Shown here: positions 45,501 to 53,109 of the stretch, in pieces
How positions within the stretch are numbered: position 1 is the stretch's first letter
Layout of the letters: each line of letters starts with the position of its first letter
Assembly: GCF_000718255.1 (NCBI RefSeq)
Contig: NZ_JOFJ01000005.1
Span: 62,001-126,000 of the forward strand
Reading direction: 5' to 3'
Length of the DNA: 64,000 nucleotides
DNA from: Spirillospora albida
GTDB taxonomy: Bacteria > Actinomycetota > Actinomycetes > Streptosporangiales > Streptosporangiaceae
The notes under the pieces: model-generated
Told to the model about the DNA's origin: nothing
Databases searched by the model: none
What the model saw: the letters and a program-made list of their open reading frames with translations, nothing else
Program-made: the position numbers and the translations under genes

Positions 45501-47256
45501 TGATGTCCCCGGGCTCCAGTTCCGTCTTCCGGTCGCTGACGACGGCGTGGACGCCGTAGAAGAGCCCGTGCTCCGCGTCGCCGTGCGGGCCGTGCTCCCT
45601 GGCGCGGGCGAGGGACTCCGCGAGCCGTTCCTTCGTCGTCGCGACGATGAGGAGGCGGTGGTCGTGGTGGCCACGGCCGACGTTGGAGGTGTAGCAGATG
45701 TCCGCGAGCGACCAGGGACTGTCCGCGAGCAGTGACGCGTACGCGTCGACCAGCTCCCGCAACGACGACTCGGACCTGGCGCTGACCGTGAGGCAGTAGC
45801 GGTCCTTGCGCTGGGCCTCGCTCCGGTAGCGCGGGCCCTCCTCGAGCACCATGTGACAGTTCGTCCGGATGAAACCGAACGAGTTGATCGCGGCGCGGCG
45901 GGGCTCCCCGTTCGTCTCCCACTCCGTCAGCCGGTCGTTGACGTAGAGCGGGCCGTCGGTGAAGTCGATGTACGGGTTGGGCACCTCGAAGTTCGCCGAA
46001 GGCGGCAGCAGTCCGGTCTCGAGGGCCTTCACGACCTTGCCCACCGACGCCACGCCGGACGCGGCGACCATGTGCCCCATGGTGGTCTTGAGGGATCCGA
46101 TCCCGCAGAACTGCCTGCGCTTCGTGTGCCGCCGGAACGCGTTGGTCAGCCCCTTGGCCTCGATGGGGTCGCCGAGCACCGTTCCCGTGCCGTGGGCCTC
46201 CACGTACGTGATCGTCTCCGGCGAGAAGTCCGCCTTGGCCCACGCGTCGAGGATCACCCGCTCCTGCATCAGCGCGTTGGGCGCGGTGATGCTGTTGGAG
46301 GTGCCGTCGTTGTTGATGGCGGACGTCTTGATCACCGCGCGGATGTGGTCGCGATCGGCCAGCGCGCGGGCGAGCGGCTTCAGGACGACGATCCCCGCGC
46401 CCTCGCCCCACTGGGTCCCGTTCGCGCGGGCGTCGAACGTGCGCACCGTGCTGTCGTCCGACACGACGCTGTCCATCGTCATCCCGGACATGAAGTCGGA
46501 CTTCGCCTCACCGCCCATCGTGAGGTTGAGGCCGCCGGCCAGCGCCATGTCGCACTCGCCGAGCACCAGCGACTGGACGGCCTGGTGGATCGTGACCGCA
46601 CCCGCCGAGCACGCCGTGTCGGTCATGACGCAGGGGCCTTTGAAGTCCATCTGGTAGGAGATCCGGCTGGCGACCATGCCTTCCCAGGAGCCGGACAGCT
46701 GCATCGGGCTGCCCTCGGAGACCATGCGGTAGTACGAGAAGTTCGTCTGGTCCCGTCCCAGGAAGACGCCGGTCCTGGTGCCCTTCGCGCCGTCACCTCC
46801 GTACCCGGCGTTCTCCAGCGCCTCGTAGGCGACCTCCAGGGCGATCCGCTGGTACGGGTCCATGTAGTCCGCCTCGAGGGGCGGGATGCCGAAGAACCGG
46901 GCGTCGAAGTGGTCGATGCGGTCCAGGTAGCCGCTCATGGCATAGATCCGGTCCAGGTCGGCCTCGTCGACCGGCGCCCCGAGGATCAGTTCCGTGTAGT
47001 ACGGATTCCTCAGCGTCTCGTAGATCTCGTTCTTCCGCGCCTGCGGAAAGTCCCGGATGCAGTTGCGCTTGCTCTGGAGCATCTCCCAGAACTGTTGGAT
47101 GTTCGTCGCGGCGGCGAAGCGCCCGGCCATTCCGATGATCGCGACGTCCTGGTGGAGATGGGCGCCCGAGAGTTCGGACAGCAGGCTCTTCGCCCGCTCC
47201 CTGGTGATGCGTTTGGCGGCGAACTGCTCGAGAACGAAAGTCTTCAGGTTGTCCAT
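42595..47256 (-). CDS. Trans-AT PKS module KS-DH-KR-ACP (second)
   Basis: About 1,553 residues from ATG 47256 (MDNLKTF). The KS has C216 in DTACSAGA, EAHGTGTVLGDP and KTTMGHMVAASG. No AT is present; the KS-AT linker leads straight to the DH. The DH has H701 in a motif reading HxxxHxxxxP, with His where Gly is usual, and D866 in HPAKLDNAV. The KR has the nucleotide loop GGAGGLG, the catalytic Ser in FFSSI and Y1317 in GDYCCAN. The ACP carries S1473 in MGGNSLMTS. It should add a malonate unit reduced to an alkene. It starts 13 bases after the preceding module's stop; the ribosome binding site is weak. Confidence 0.88.
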   Translation of the reverse strand: MDNLKTFVLEQFAAKRITRERAKSLLSELSGAHLHQDVAIIGMAGRFAAATNIQQFWEMLQSKRNCIRDFPQARKNEIYETLRNPYYTELILGAPVDEADLDRIYAMSGYLDRIDHFDARFFGIPPLEADYMDPYQRIALEVAYEALENAGYGGDGAKGTRTGVFLGRDQTNFSYYRMVSEGSPMQLSGSWEGMVASRISYQMDFKGPCVMTDTACSAGAVTIHQAVQSLVLGECDMALAGGLNLTMGGEAKSDFMSGMTMDSVVSDDSTVRTFDARANGTQWGEGAGIVVLKPLARALADRDHIRAVIKTSAINNDGTSNSITAPNALMQERVILDAWAKADFSPETITYVEAHGTGTVLGDPIEAKGLTNAFRRHTKRRQFCGIGSLKTTMGHMVAASGVASVGKVVKALETGLLPPSANFEVPNPYIDFTDGPLYVNDRLTEWETNGEPRRAAINSFGFIRTNCHMVLEEGPRYRSEAQRKDRYCLTVSARSESSLRELVDAYASLLADSPWSLADICYTSNVGRGHHDHRLLIVATTKERLAESLARAREHGPHGDAEHGLFYGVHAVVSDRKTELEPGDITVQESERLSGEANARLAAYRAHGDDAALTELAEAYVRGARVEFGKYHEDEGRRRVPLPTYPFEKTRHWAKPMRTRVRGFGGVREHPLLGNEISRFESQVVFENTLSVDRHWVLSDHRIRHRAVVPGTTYLEMARAAYSAVENTQSMRFENVFFLFPLSVEEGAGAVVRTRLDRLDEGGYAFGVSSRRDGEWIAHVEGRVGPVGEAAAPPSAVDLEAPKRAATEAADPYDGETDTGVFQFGPRWDSVRAFWRNDAQALALLRLPEGVDAETADYGLHPAKLDNAVNLTSQTSGRTFLPYLYKSFVLHRPMPETCYSLIRTVRDDGRDGETITYDVDLLDEDGRIFAQITGYTVKRVDWERFSLDGPRRFLESAWVPAPRLGTAVEEDSAWAVLTLDSRAGGRLVDEVEARVRRVVPCRLGEKTDPARDVFAPDEEGVRLLCERLLREQVEGVLFATDFTADAGLSHERRRAYGADALFELYRGMLAARLKPARGLKVLGTGAWPVAEGGPGIDPYYAATAALAVVIGQEHRHLLVDAVDAPADADMELVLRECLGGHGATPRAVRGSDIHVRELRYREAEEAAGPRYAGGTFLITGGAGGLGLAIAEEMAREGAEKVVLLGRRPLDERTARRIEGIGPAEYVPCDVSRAADVERVAGWLRDEGVVLTGIVHAAGVAGAGFLATKERGVFGTVLAPKVDGGVALLDLAKGHPGAFLVFFSSITAITGGQGQGDYCCANAFMDALAARARDEGIPALSINWPTWTEVGMAVDHGMGTDDAPFTAISVREGLDWLAYFLRNPATGGVIPAAFNLSVIRDALDELPFRLQPELRSEAADAGAGPSGDVVSDLRLTGLSDPTPTQHQVAVLYATVLGLGEVDAYTTFQDMGGNSLMTSQLLSKLDELFPDTVDIADLFSYSTVADLAAYIDERRGPARAPADAPAADQPLREVLEEIGDAELTGIFGDADGGGR

Positions 47257-47269
47257 ATGACGTCCATTT

Positions 47270-50200
47270 CTAAGGGTCTCGAGACTCGTCGACCGTGATC
47301 GCCCCCTGTTCCAGCAGGTCCAGGAGCCGGTCGACGTCTTCGCCGTCGATGTCCGTCGTGCCGAGAGACGGCGGGCCGGCCTCGCCGACGCGCGGTTCGT
47401 CGACGTGCAGCCTTTCCTTGAGGCAGGCCGCCTGCTCGGCGATGGTCGTGTACCGGAACAGATCCGTGATGTCCATGGCGTCGGGGAAACGCTCACCGTA
47501 GAGCTTCAACATCTGCGAGGTGAGCAGCGAATTCCCGCCGAGGGCGGCGAAGGTGTCATGGGCGTCGAGTTCGTCCATCGCGAGCGTTTCGGCCCAGATC
47601 TCCGCGACGGCCCGCTCGATGTCACCGGGCTCGTCCATGCCGAAGAGCGTGACGTCCCGCCCGCCCGCGCCCCTCGGCGTCGGCCGGGCGTCCGAAGTCG
47701 CGGCCGCTCGCCCTTTCCTCTTCATCCGGCCCGGCATGATGACGGGCGGATGTCCCTCCCACGCCACCAGCGCGTCGAGCAGGGTCATGGCCTCGCCGGT
47801 GTCCAGCGGCGGGAAGATCTCCTCCTCGTCCACCGCGTCCAGGCGCCGCGCCATCCCGATCTCACGCCATGCGGGCCATTGGACGCTCAGCGCGGGCAGC
47901 CCCGCGCGGCTCCGGTGCTGCGCCAGGCTGTCCAGCACCAGGTTCGCGGCGGTGTAGTCGGCCTGCCCCTGGTGCAGGAGAAGGCCGGAAACACTGGAGA
48001 ACGCGATGAAGTACTCGAGGTCGTCCGACAGCGTGGCCTCGTGGAGGTGGACGCCTCCCAGCGCCTTGGGCCGGTACACCCGCATGAACTCGTCGTAGTC
48101 CTTGGTGTGCAGGAACCCGGCCCCGGGACGCGCCGCGAGGTGGAGGACTCCGGCGATCCGGCCATGCCGCTCACGGAGGTCGCGGAGGACGCGCTCGACC
48201 GCCCGCCGATCCCCCAGGTCCGGCCTGAGGACCTCGAACACGTCGAGCCGATCCCGCAGGTCGGACCAGGACTCCCTCGTCGTGCCGCCGTCCGGGGAGC
48301 CCAGCAGGACGAGCCTGCGCGCCCCCCGCCGCGCCAGGTGCCGCGCCACGGCCGTGCCGAGTTCGCCCGTGCCGCCCGAAACGACGACCACGCCGTCGTT
48401 CGCGGGGCCCGCCGGTGCGCCGCCGCCGAGCGGAACGGCGCACTTCTTCATGTACGGCTCGTGCGGCCGCCCGCGGCGGTAGTGCAGGAGCGGCGGTCTT
48501 TCGGGGTTCTGCGCCTCCGCGACCAGGAGGGCCGGATCAGTGTGCCCGTCGGAGTCGACGCAGCGGATCCGCAGGCCCTTGTACTCCAGGGCCGCCACCC
48601 TCATGAGGCCGAGCACGCCGGCCTGGCCGGGCTCGATCGCGGGCTCGTCCCCGGTGACGGCGAAGGCGTTGCGGGTCAGGACCAGCAGGCCGCCGGACGT
48701 CGGCCGCCTGTCCGAGATGAGCTTGAGGAGGGCGAACGCCCGCCGGACCGGTTCCTCGGCCGGCTCCTCGCCCGAATCCCCCGTGGGCGGGCACAGCATG
48801 ACGCCGAAGGCGAACGTGCGGTCCTCTCCGAGCCGTTCGGCGGCCGCATCGTCCATCCCGTCCGGCACGTGGACGCAGTCGTAGCCGGCCGCCTCGATCG
48901 TCCGTTCCAGCGCACCGAGCGCTTCCCCGGAGCCGCCGCAGAGCAGGACGGCGCCGGTCCCCCGGCGCGGTGGCGACGGCGGGGAGACCTCCCGGTACGC
49001 CTGGACGTGGCCGAACTCCCCGACTCCCGCCATGTCGAGGTCGACCGCCGACTTGATGCAGTAGTTCTCCACCGTCAGGACGACCCGGCCCGTCGCATCG
49101 GCCACGGTCACGTCGAAGCTGTACAGCTCCCCGTCGATGGACTCGGCCCGCTTCTCGAAGTGCGCGAAGACATGGGCGGGCAGGGGGCCGTGGATGGTCA
49201 GGACGCCATAGGACAGCGGAAGGTAGAGCCGTTCCGTGTCGTAGAGGTTGTTGGGCGCGTTGATCAGCGCGTCGAGCAACGCGGGGTGGAGGACGTAGTC
49301 GCGGATCTCGGGCGTGTACCGCGCCGGCAGCCGGAACTCGTACAAGAGCTCCCCCGATTCCCGGTCGGCGTGACCGTTCAGCAGGCTCCCGGTCCAGCGC
49401 TCGCCGATCTCCAACCCCTTGGACCTGTCGAGATCCTCCGGCTCCCGGATCCGGCGTTCCGTCCGGCCGCGGACACCGTCGAGGTCGAGCGGCTCGGCGG
49501 CCTGCGGGACGGCTCCGCGCACGAGCTCGGCCCTGGCGTTGCGCACCCACTCGCCGTCCCCGGACCGGCCGACGACGGTGATCTCGTCGATGTCGCCCCG
49601 CGGTTCGAAGATGACGTGGACGTCCTTGTCCTCGCCGTCGGCGACCGCGAGCGGAGTCGCGAACACGATGTCCCGGAGCGTCATGCCCGGCCCGGCGACG
49701 CCGAGGCTCCGGGCCGCCGACACGATCATCTCGACCAGCGCCGTGCCGGGAAGGACGCCGACCCCGTGGATGCGGTGCTCGGCCAGCTCCCAGCGGTCCC
49801 GGGAGCTGATCCGGGCCGCGCAGATGTCCCGGTCCAGCGTGCGCAGGAAGTCGGCTCCGTCGAGGAGGCCCCCGCGACGGGCCTCGCCGTCGGGCTCGAT
49901 CCAGCATCGGATCGGCTCGAAGGGGTAGGTGGGCAGCGAGATCCTGCGCGCCCCGTCCGGCGCCGCGCGCCGCCAGTCGATCTCGGCGCCCCGCGCGTAG
50001 AGGGACGCGACCCGGCGCAGCGTGTCCCGGTCCACCGGCGCGGGGCCGGAGACGAGCGCCGCTGCCTCCCGGCTCAGCTCGTCGCGTTCGGCGTGCGTGA
50101 GGTCTCGCGGGTCGCGCTTCTCGCCGCTTTCCAGGACGAGCCGGAACTCCCCGCCGCACACGTCCTCGCTCGCCGCCCGGCCGTCGGCGAACCGCTCGAG

Positions 50201-51847
50201 ATGCGCGAGGAGCTCCTCGCGGCCCTCGAAGACGAACGCGGCGCGGACCCCGTGGTGCAGGCGGCCCGCCGAGGCGGTGAAGACGAGATCGGCGAGGTCC
50301 GCCTCGGCGCCGGCGAGGAAGTCGAGGTAGCGCTGCGCCAGCCTCGCCAGGGCACCGGCGTCCCGGGCGCTCAGCGGCAACAGGAGGCATCCCGGCGGCT
50401 CCGGACCGGCCTCCCGTCGGGGGGCGGCGTCCGCGCTGCGCACGATCAGATGGCAGTTCGTCCCGCTCAGCCCGAAGCTGCTGATCCCCGCGTAGAGCGT
50501 CTCGTCGCGACGGTCCGACCAGGGCACCGTGCGGTCGTTCACGAAGACGGGGCTCTGCGGGAAGACGATGTTGCGGTTGGGCTCTTCGAAGTTCAGGCTG
50601 GCCGGCAGGGTCCGGTGCTTCAGCGACAGCACCAGCTTGGCGAGGCCCGCCAGACCCGCCGCGTTGTCCATGTGGCCGATGTTCGTCTTGGCCGAGCCGA
50701 TGCCGCAGAACTGCCGGAGCGACGTCCGCCGGGCGAACGCCCGCTCGATGCCGCCGATCTCGATCGGGTCGCCGAGCCTGGTCGCCGTCCCGTGCGCCTC
50801 GATGAAGCCGATCCGTTCGGCCCCGACCCGGGCGTCGGCGAGCGCGGCGTCGATGAGGTCCGCCTGCGCCTCGACGTTGGGAGTGGTGATGCCGTTCGAC
50901 GCGCCGTCCTGGTTGACGGCCCCGCCCATGATCACCGCGTGCACGTTGTCGCCGTCCCTCAGCGCCCGGTCGAGCGACTTGAGCACGAAGACGAAGCACC
51001 CCTCGGCGGCGAAGGTGCCGTCGCCCCTGCGGTCGAACGTCCGGGTCCTGTGGTCGGCGGATGATGTGTCCTGGATGTCCTTGATGCCGATGCCGGCGTC
51101 CGGGTCACCGTCCGCGTCGAGCGGGAGCAGGTCGCAGTTCACGGCCCCGGCGAGCGCCATCGCGCACTCGCCGTTCCGGATCGCGCTGAACGCCGTGTAC
51201 GCGGCCACGAGGCCCGACGAGCAGGCCGTGTCGATCAGCATCGACGGGCCGCGCAGATCCAGGAGGTAGGCGATCCTGGCGGCGATCATCGACCTGACGT
51301 TGCCGGCCACGGAGACCTCCGGGGCGTCGGGCGCGATCGCCTGGATCATCGCCCGGTAGTCCTCGCCGAAGTCGGCCGACATGCCCACGTAGACGCCGAC
51401 CTTCTCGCCGCGGATCTCCTCGGTCAGGCGGCCGCTGTCCTCCAGCGCGGCCCAGGCGGTCTCGAGGAAGATCCGCTGGTTCGGGTCGACGAGCCGGGCC
51501 TCCTGCGGGGAGAGGCCGAAGAACCTGTGGTCGAAGTCGGCGAGGGTCCGCAGGCGGGTTCCGCCGATGTACCGCTCCGGCGAGCGCGGTACGGGCGCGT
51601 TCTTCGCCGCGAGGTAGGCGTCGACGTCCGCCCTGCGCTCCTCCGACAGGGCGCGGTAGGTCTCCTCGCCGCGCAGCAGCATCGTCCAGAACTCGCCGAG
51701 GCTCTCCGCCTCGCCCGCGCGCCCGCTCATCCCGATGATCGCGACCGGCGCCGCGCTCGTCCGCGGGCCGGCCCGCGTGATCCGCACTTCGGCGTCGTCC
51801 GGGCGTCCGGTCAGGTCGAGACCGCTCAGATCGAGCAGGGAGCTCAT
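47270..51847 (-). CDS. Trans-AT PKS module KS-DH-KR-ACP (first)
   Basis: About 1,525 residues from ATG 51847, which overlaps the discrete AT's stop (ATGA). The KS has C209 in DTACSSGL, EAHGTATRLGDP and KTNIGHMDNAAG. The DH has the canonical H691 in HRIHGVGVLPG and D859 in HPALLDALI. The KR has GGTGELG, FSSVSG and Y1298 in QADYTAAN. The ACP carries S1440 in LGGNSLLTS. The module lacks an AT and should use the discrete acyltransferase encoded immediately upstream. It extends the glycine delivered by the previous protein and leaves an alpha,beta-double bond. The frame remains open upstream over the AT gene, where it is a shadow. Confidence 0.88.
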   Translation of the reverse strand: MSSLLDLSGLDLTGRPDDAEVRITRAGPRTSAAPVAIIGMSGRAGEAESLGEFWTMLLRGEETYRALSEERRADVDAYLAAKNAPVPRSPERYIGGTRLRTLADFDHRFFGLSPQEARLVDPNQRIFLETAWAALEDSGRLTEEIRGEKVGVYVGMSADFGEDYRAMIQAIAPDAPEVSVAGNVRSMIAARIAYLLDLRGPSMLIDTACSSGLVAAYTAFSAIRNGECAMALAGAVNCDLLPLDADGDPDAGIGIKDIQDTSSADHRTRTFDRRGDGTFAAEGCFVFVLKSLDRALRDGDNVHAVIMGGAVNQDGASNGITTPNVEAQADLIDAALADARVGAERIGFIEAHGTATRLGDPIEIGGIERAFARRTSLRQFCGIGSAKTNIGHMDNAAGLAGLAKLVLSLKHRTLPASLNFEEPNRNIVFPQSPVFVNDRTVPWSDRRDETLYAGISSFGLSGTNCHLIVRSADAAPRREAGPEPPGCLLLPLSARDAGALARLAQRYLDFLAGAEADLADLVFTASAGRLHHGVRAAFVFEGREELLAHLERFADGRAASEDVCGGEFRLVLESGEKRDPRDLTHAERDELSREAAALVSGPAPVDRDTLRRVASLYARGAEIDWRRAAPDGARRISLPTYPFEPIRCWIEPDGEARRGGLLDGADFLRTLDRDICAARISSRDRWELAEHRIHGVGVLPGTALVEMIVSAARSLGVAGPGMTLRDIVFATPLAVADGEDKDVHVIFEPRGDIDEITVVGRSGDGEWVRNARAELVRGAVPQAAEPLDLDGVRGRTERRIREPEDLDRSKGLEIGERWTGSLLNGHADRESGELLYEFRLPARYTPEIRDYVLHPALLDALINAPNNLYDTERLYLPLSYGVLTIHGPLPAHVFAHFEKRAESIDGELYSFDVTVADATGRVVLTVENYCIKSAVDLDMAGVGEFGHVQAYREVSPPSPPRRGTGAVLLCGGSGEALGALERTIEAAGYDCVHVPDGMDDAAAERLGEDRTFAFGVMLCPPTGDSGEEPAEEPVRRAFALLKLISDRRPTSGGLLVLTRNAFAVTGDEPAIEPGQAGVLGLMRVAALEYKGLRIRCVDSDGHTDPALLVAEAQNPERPPLLHYRRGRPHEPYMKKCAVPLGGGAPAGPANDGVVVVSGGTGELGTAVARHLARRGARRLVLLGSPDGGTTRESWSDLRDRLDVFEVLRPDLGDRRAVERVLRDLRERHGRIAGVLHLAARPGAGFLHTKDYDEFMRVYRPKALGGVHLHEATLSDDLEYFIAFSSVSGLLLHQGQADYTAANLVLDSLAQHRSRAGLPALSVQWPAWREIGMARRLDAVDEEEIFPPLDTGEAMTLLDALVAWEGHPPVIMPGRMKRKGRAAATSDARPTPRGAGGRDVTLFGMDEPGDIERAVAEIWAETLAMDELDAHDTFAALGGNSLLTSQMLKLYGERFPDAMDITDLFRYTTIAEQAACLKERLHVDEPRVGEAGPPSLGTTDIDGEDVDRLLDLLEQGAITVDESRDP

Positions 51848-53109
51848 GTCGCGGAGGCCCCCATGGCCGGCCGGAGACCGGAGTCGCCGGTGCGCCGCAG
51901 GATCGACCGGACGCGGTCCTGCTGCTCCGCCTCGGGGACCTGCTTCGTCTTCATGATCGTGAAGAGGAGGTCCAGCGCGGTCCGCTTCTGCTCGTCCGTC
52001 AACTCGTCCTTGTCGATCCGGTCCAGTTCCTGGAGCCGGCGATAGGGGACGATGACGCCCTCGGTGTAGGCGTCGTCGTCGAAGTTGCGGTTCCTGGTCG
52101 CGGCGACCGCGCCCATGCACAGCCCCACGAGGCCGGGTTCGCTCCTCCTGCGTTCGATCAGCCGGTCGATCGCCTGGTAGGCCCGCTCGGGATCCTCGTC
52201 CAGGCCGAGGACGTCCTCCTCGCCGACGACCCCCGCGATCATCTTCTTCAGCACCTGCTTCGGCCCGACCTCGATCCACAGGCGCACGTCCCGGTCCGCC
52301 AGCGCCGAGACGACGCCGCTCCAGCGCACCGGGCTGGTCAGCTGCACCGCGAGGGCGTCCTTGATCTCCGACGCGTTCCCGTACGCCCGGCCCGTGACAC
52401 CGCTGTAGACGGGGACGTCCGGCTCGGTGAACCCGACCTTCTCGATCGCCTCCACGAAGGCGGGGACGGCGGTGGCCATGAACGTGCTGTGGAAGGCGCC
52501 CGCCACGTTCAGCTTGGCGACCCGGCAGTCGCGTTCCTCGAGGTAGGAGGTCATGCTCTTCAGGTCGTCGAGCGTGCCCGACAGAACGGTCTGCGTATCG
52601 GTGTTGTAGTTGGAGACCTGCACGTCGTGGCCCTCGGCGTTGAAGTCCTCGACGCATTTCTCCAGATCGGCCACCGGCATCCCCATCGCGGCGATCATGC
52701 CGGTGGAGCCGTCGGCCGCGCAGACCTCCATGGCCTCGCCGCGCACCTTGACCAGGCGGACCGCGTCCTCGAAGGACACCGCCCCCGCCGCGAGGAGCGC
52801 GGTGATCTCCCCCAGGCTGTGCCCGGTCATGGCCGAGACCGGCGCCTTCCGCCCCCGGCTCGCGACCTCGCGCATCGCGGCCTCGTACATCGCGTAGCTC
52901 ACGACCAGCAGCGACACCTGGGCGTAGCGGGTCCTCGTCAGCTCCTTCGGCTCGGCCTCGAAGCAGAGGTCCTCCAGCGAGTACCCGAGGATGTCGGACG
53001 CCTGCCGGAAACGCTCCCGGACGCTCTCATGCGCGGCGAACCACTTCTTCCCCATCCCGACGAACTGGGATCCCTGACCCGGAAACACGATCACGAGCTC
53101 ATTCATCAT
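51844..53109 (-). CDS. Discrete malonyl-type acyltransferase for AT-less modules
   Basis: A 421-residue stand-alone AT. It begins MMNELVIVFPGQGSQFVGMG, has the nucleophile S98 in GHSLGE and H207 in GAFHS, a signature of malonyl-CoA specificity. The last 100 residues, containing RNRNFDDDAYTEGVIVPYRRLQ, are an extension typical of trans-acting ATs such as FenF of the mycosubtilin cluster. It should load malonyl units on the ACPs of the AT-less modules encoded right after it. ATG 53109 overlaps the stop of the upstream megasynthase (ATGA); ATG 53106 is a minor alternative, and AAAGGG precedes both. Confidence 0.9.
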   Translation of the reverse strand: MMNELVIVFPGQGSQFVGMGKKWFAAHESVRERFRQASDILGYSLEDLCFEAEPKELTRTRYAQVSLLVVSYAMYEAAMREVASRGRKAPVSAMTGHSLGEITALLAAGAVSFEDAVRLVKVRGEAMEVCAADGSTGMIAAMGMPVADLEKCVEDFNAEGHDVQVSNYNTDTQTVLSGTLDDLKSMTSYLEERDCRVAKLNVAGAFHSTFMATAVPAFVEAIEKVGFTEPDVPVYSGVTGRAYGNASEIKDALAVQLTSPVRWSGVVSALADRDVRLWIEVGPKQVLKKMIAGVVGEEDVLGLDEDPERAYQAIDRLIERRRSEPGLVGLCMGAVAATRNRNFDDDAYTEGVIVPYRRLQELDRIDKDELTDEQKRTALDLLFTIMKTKQVPEAEQQDRVRSILRRTGDSGLRPAMGASAT

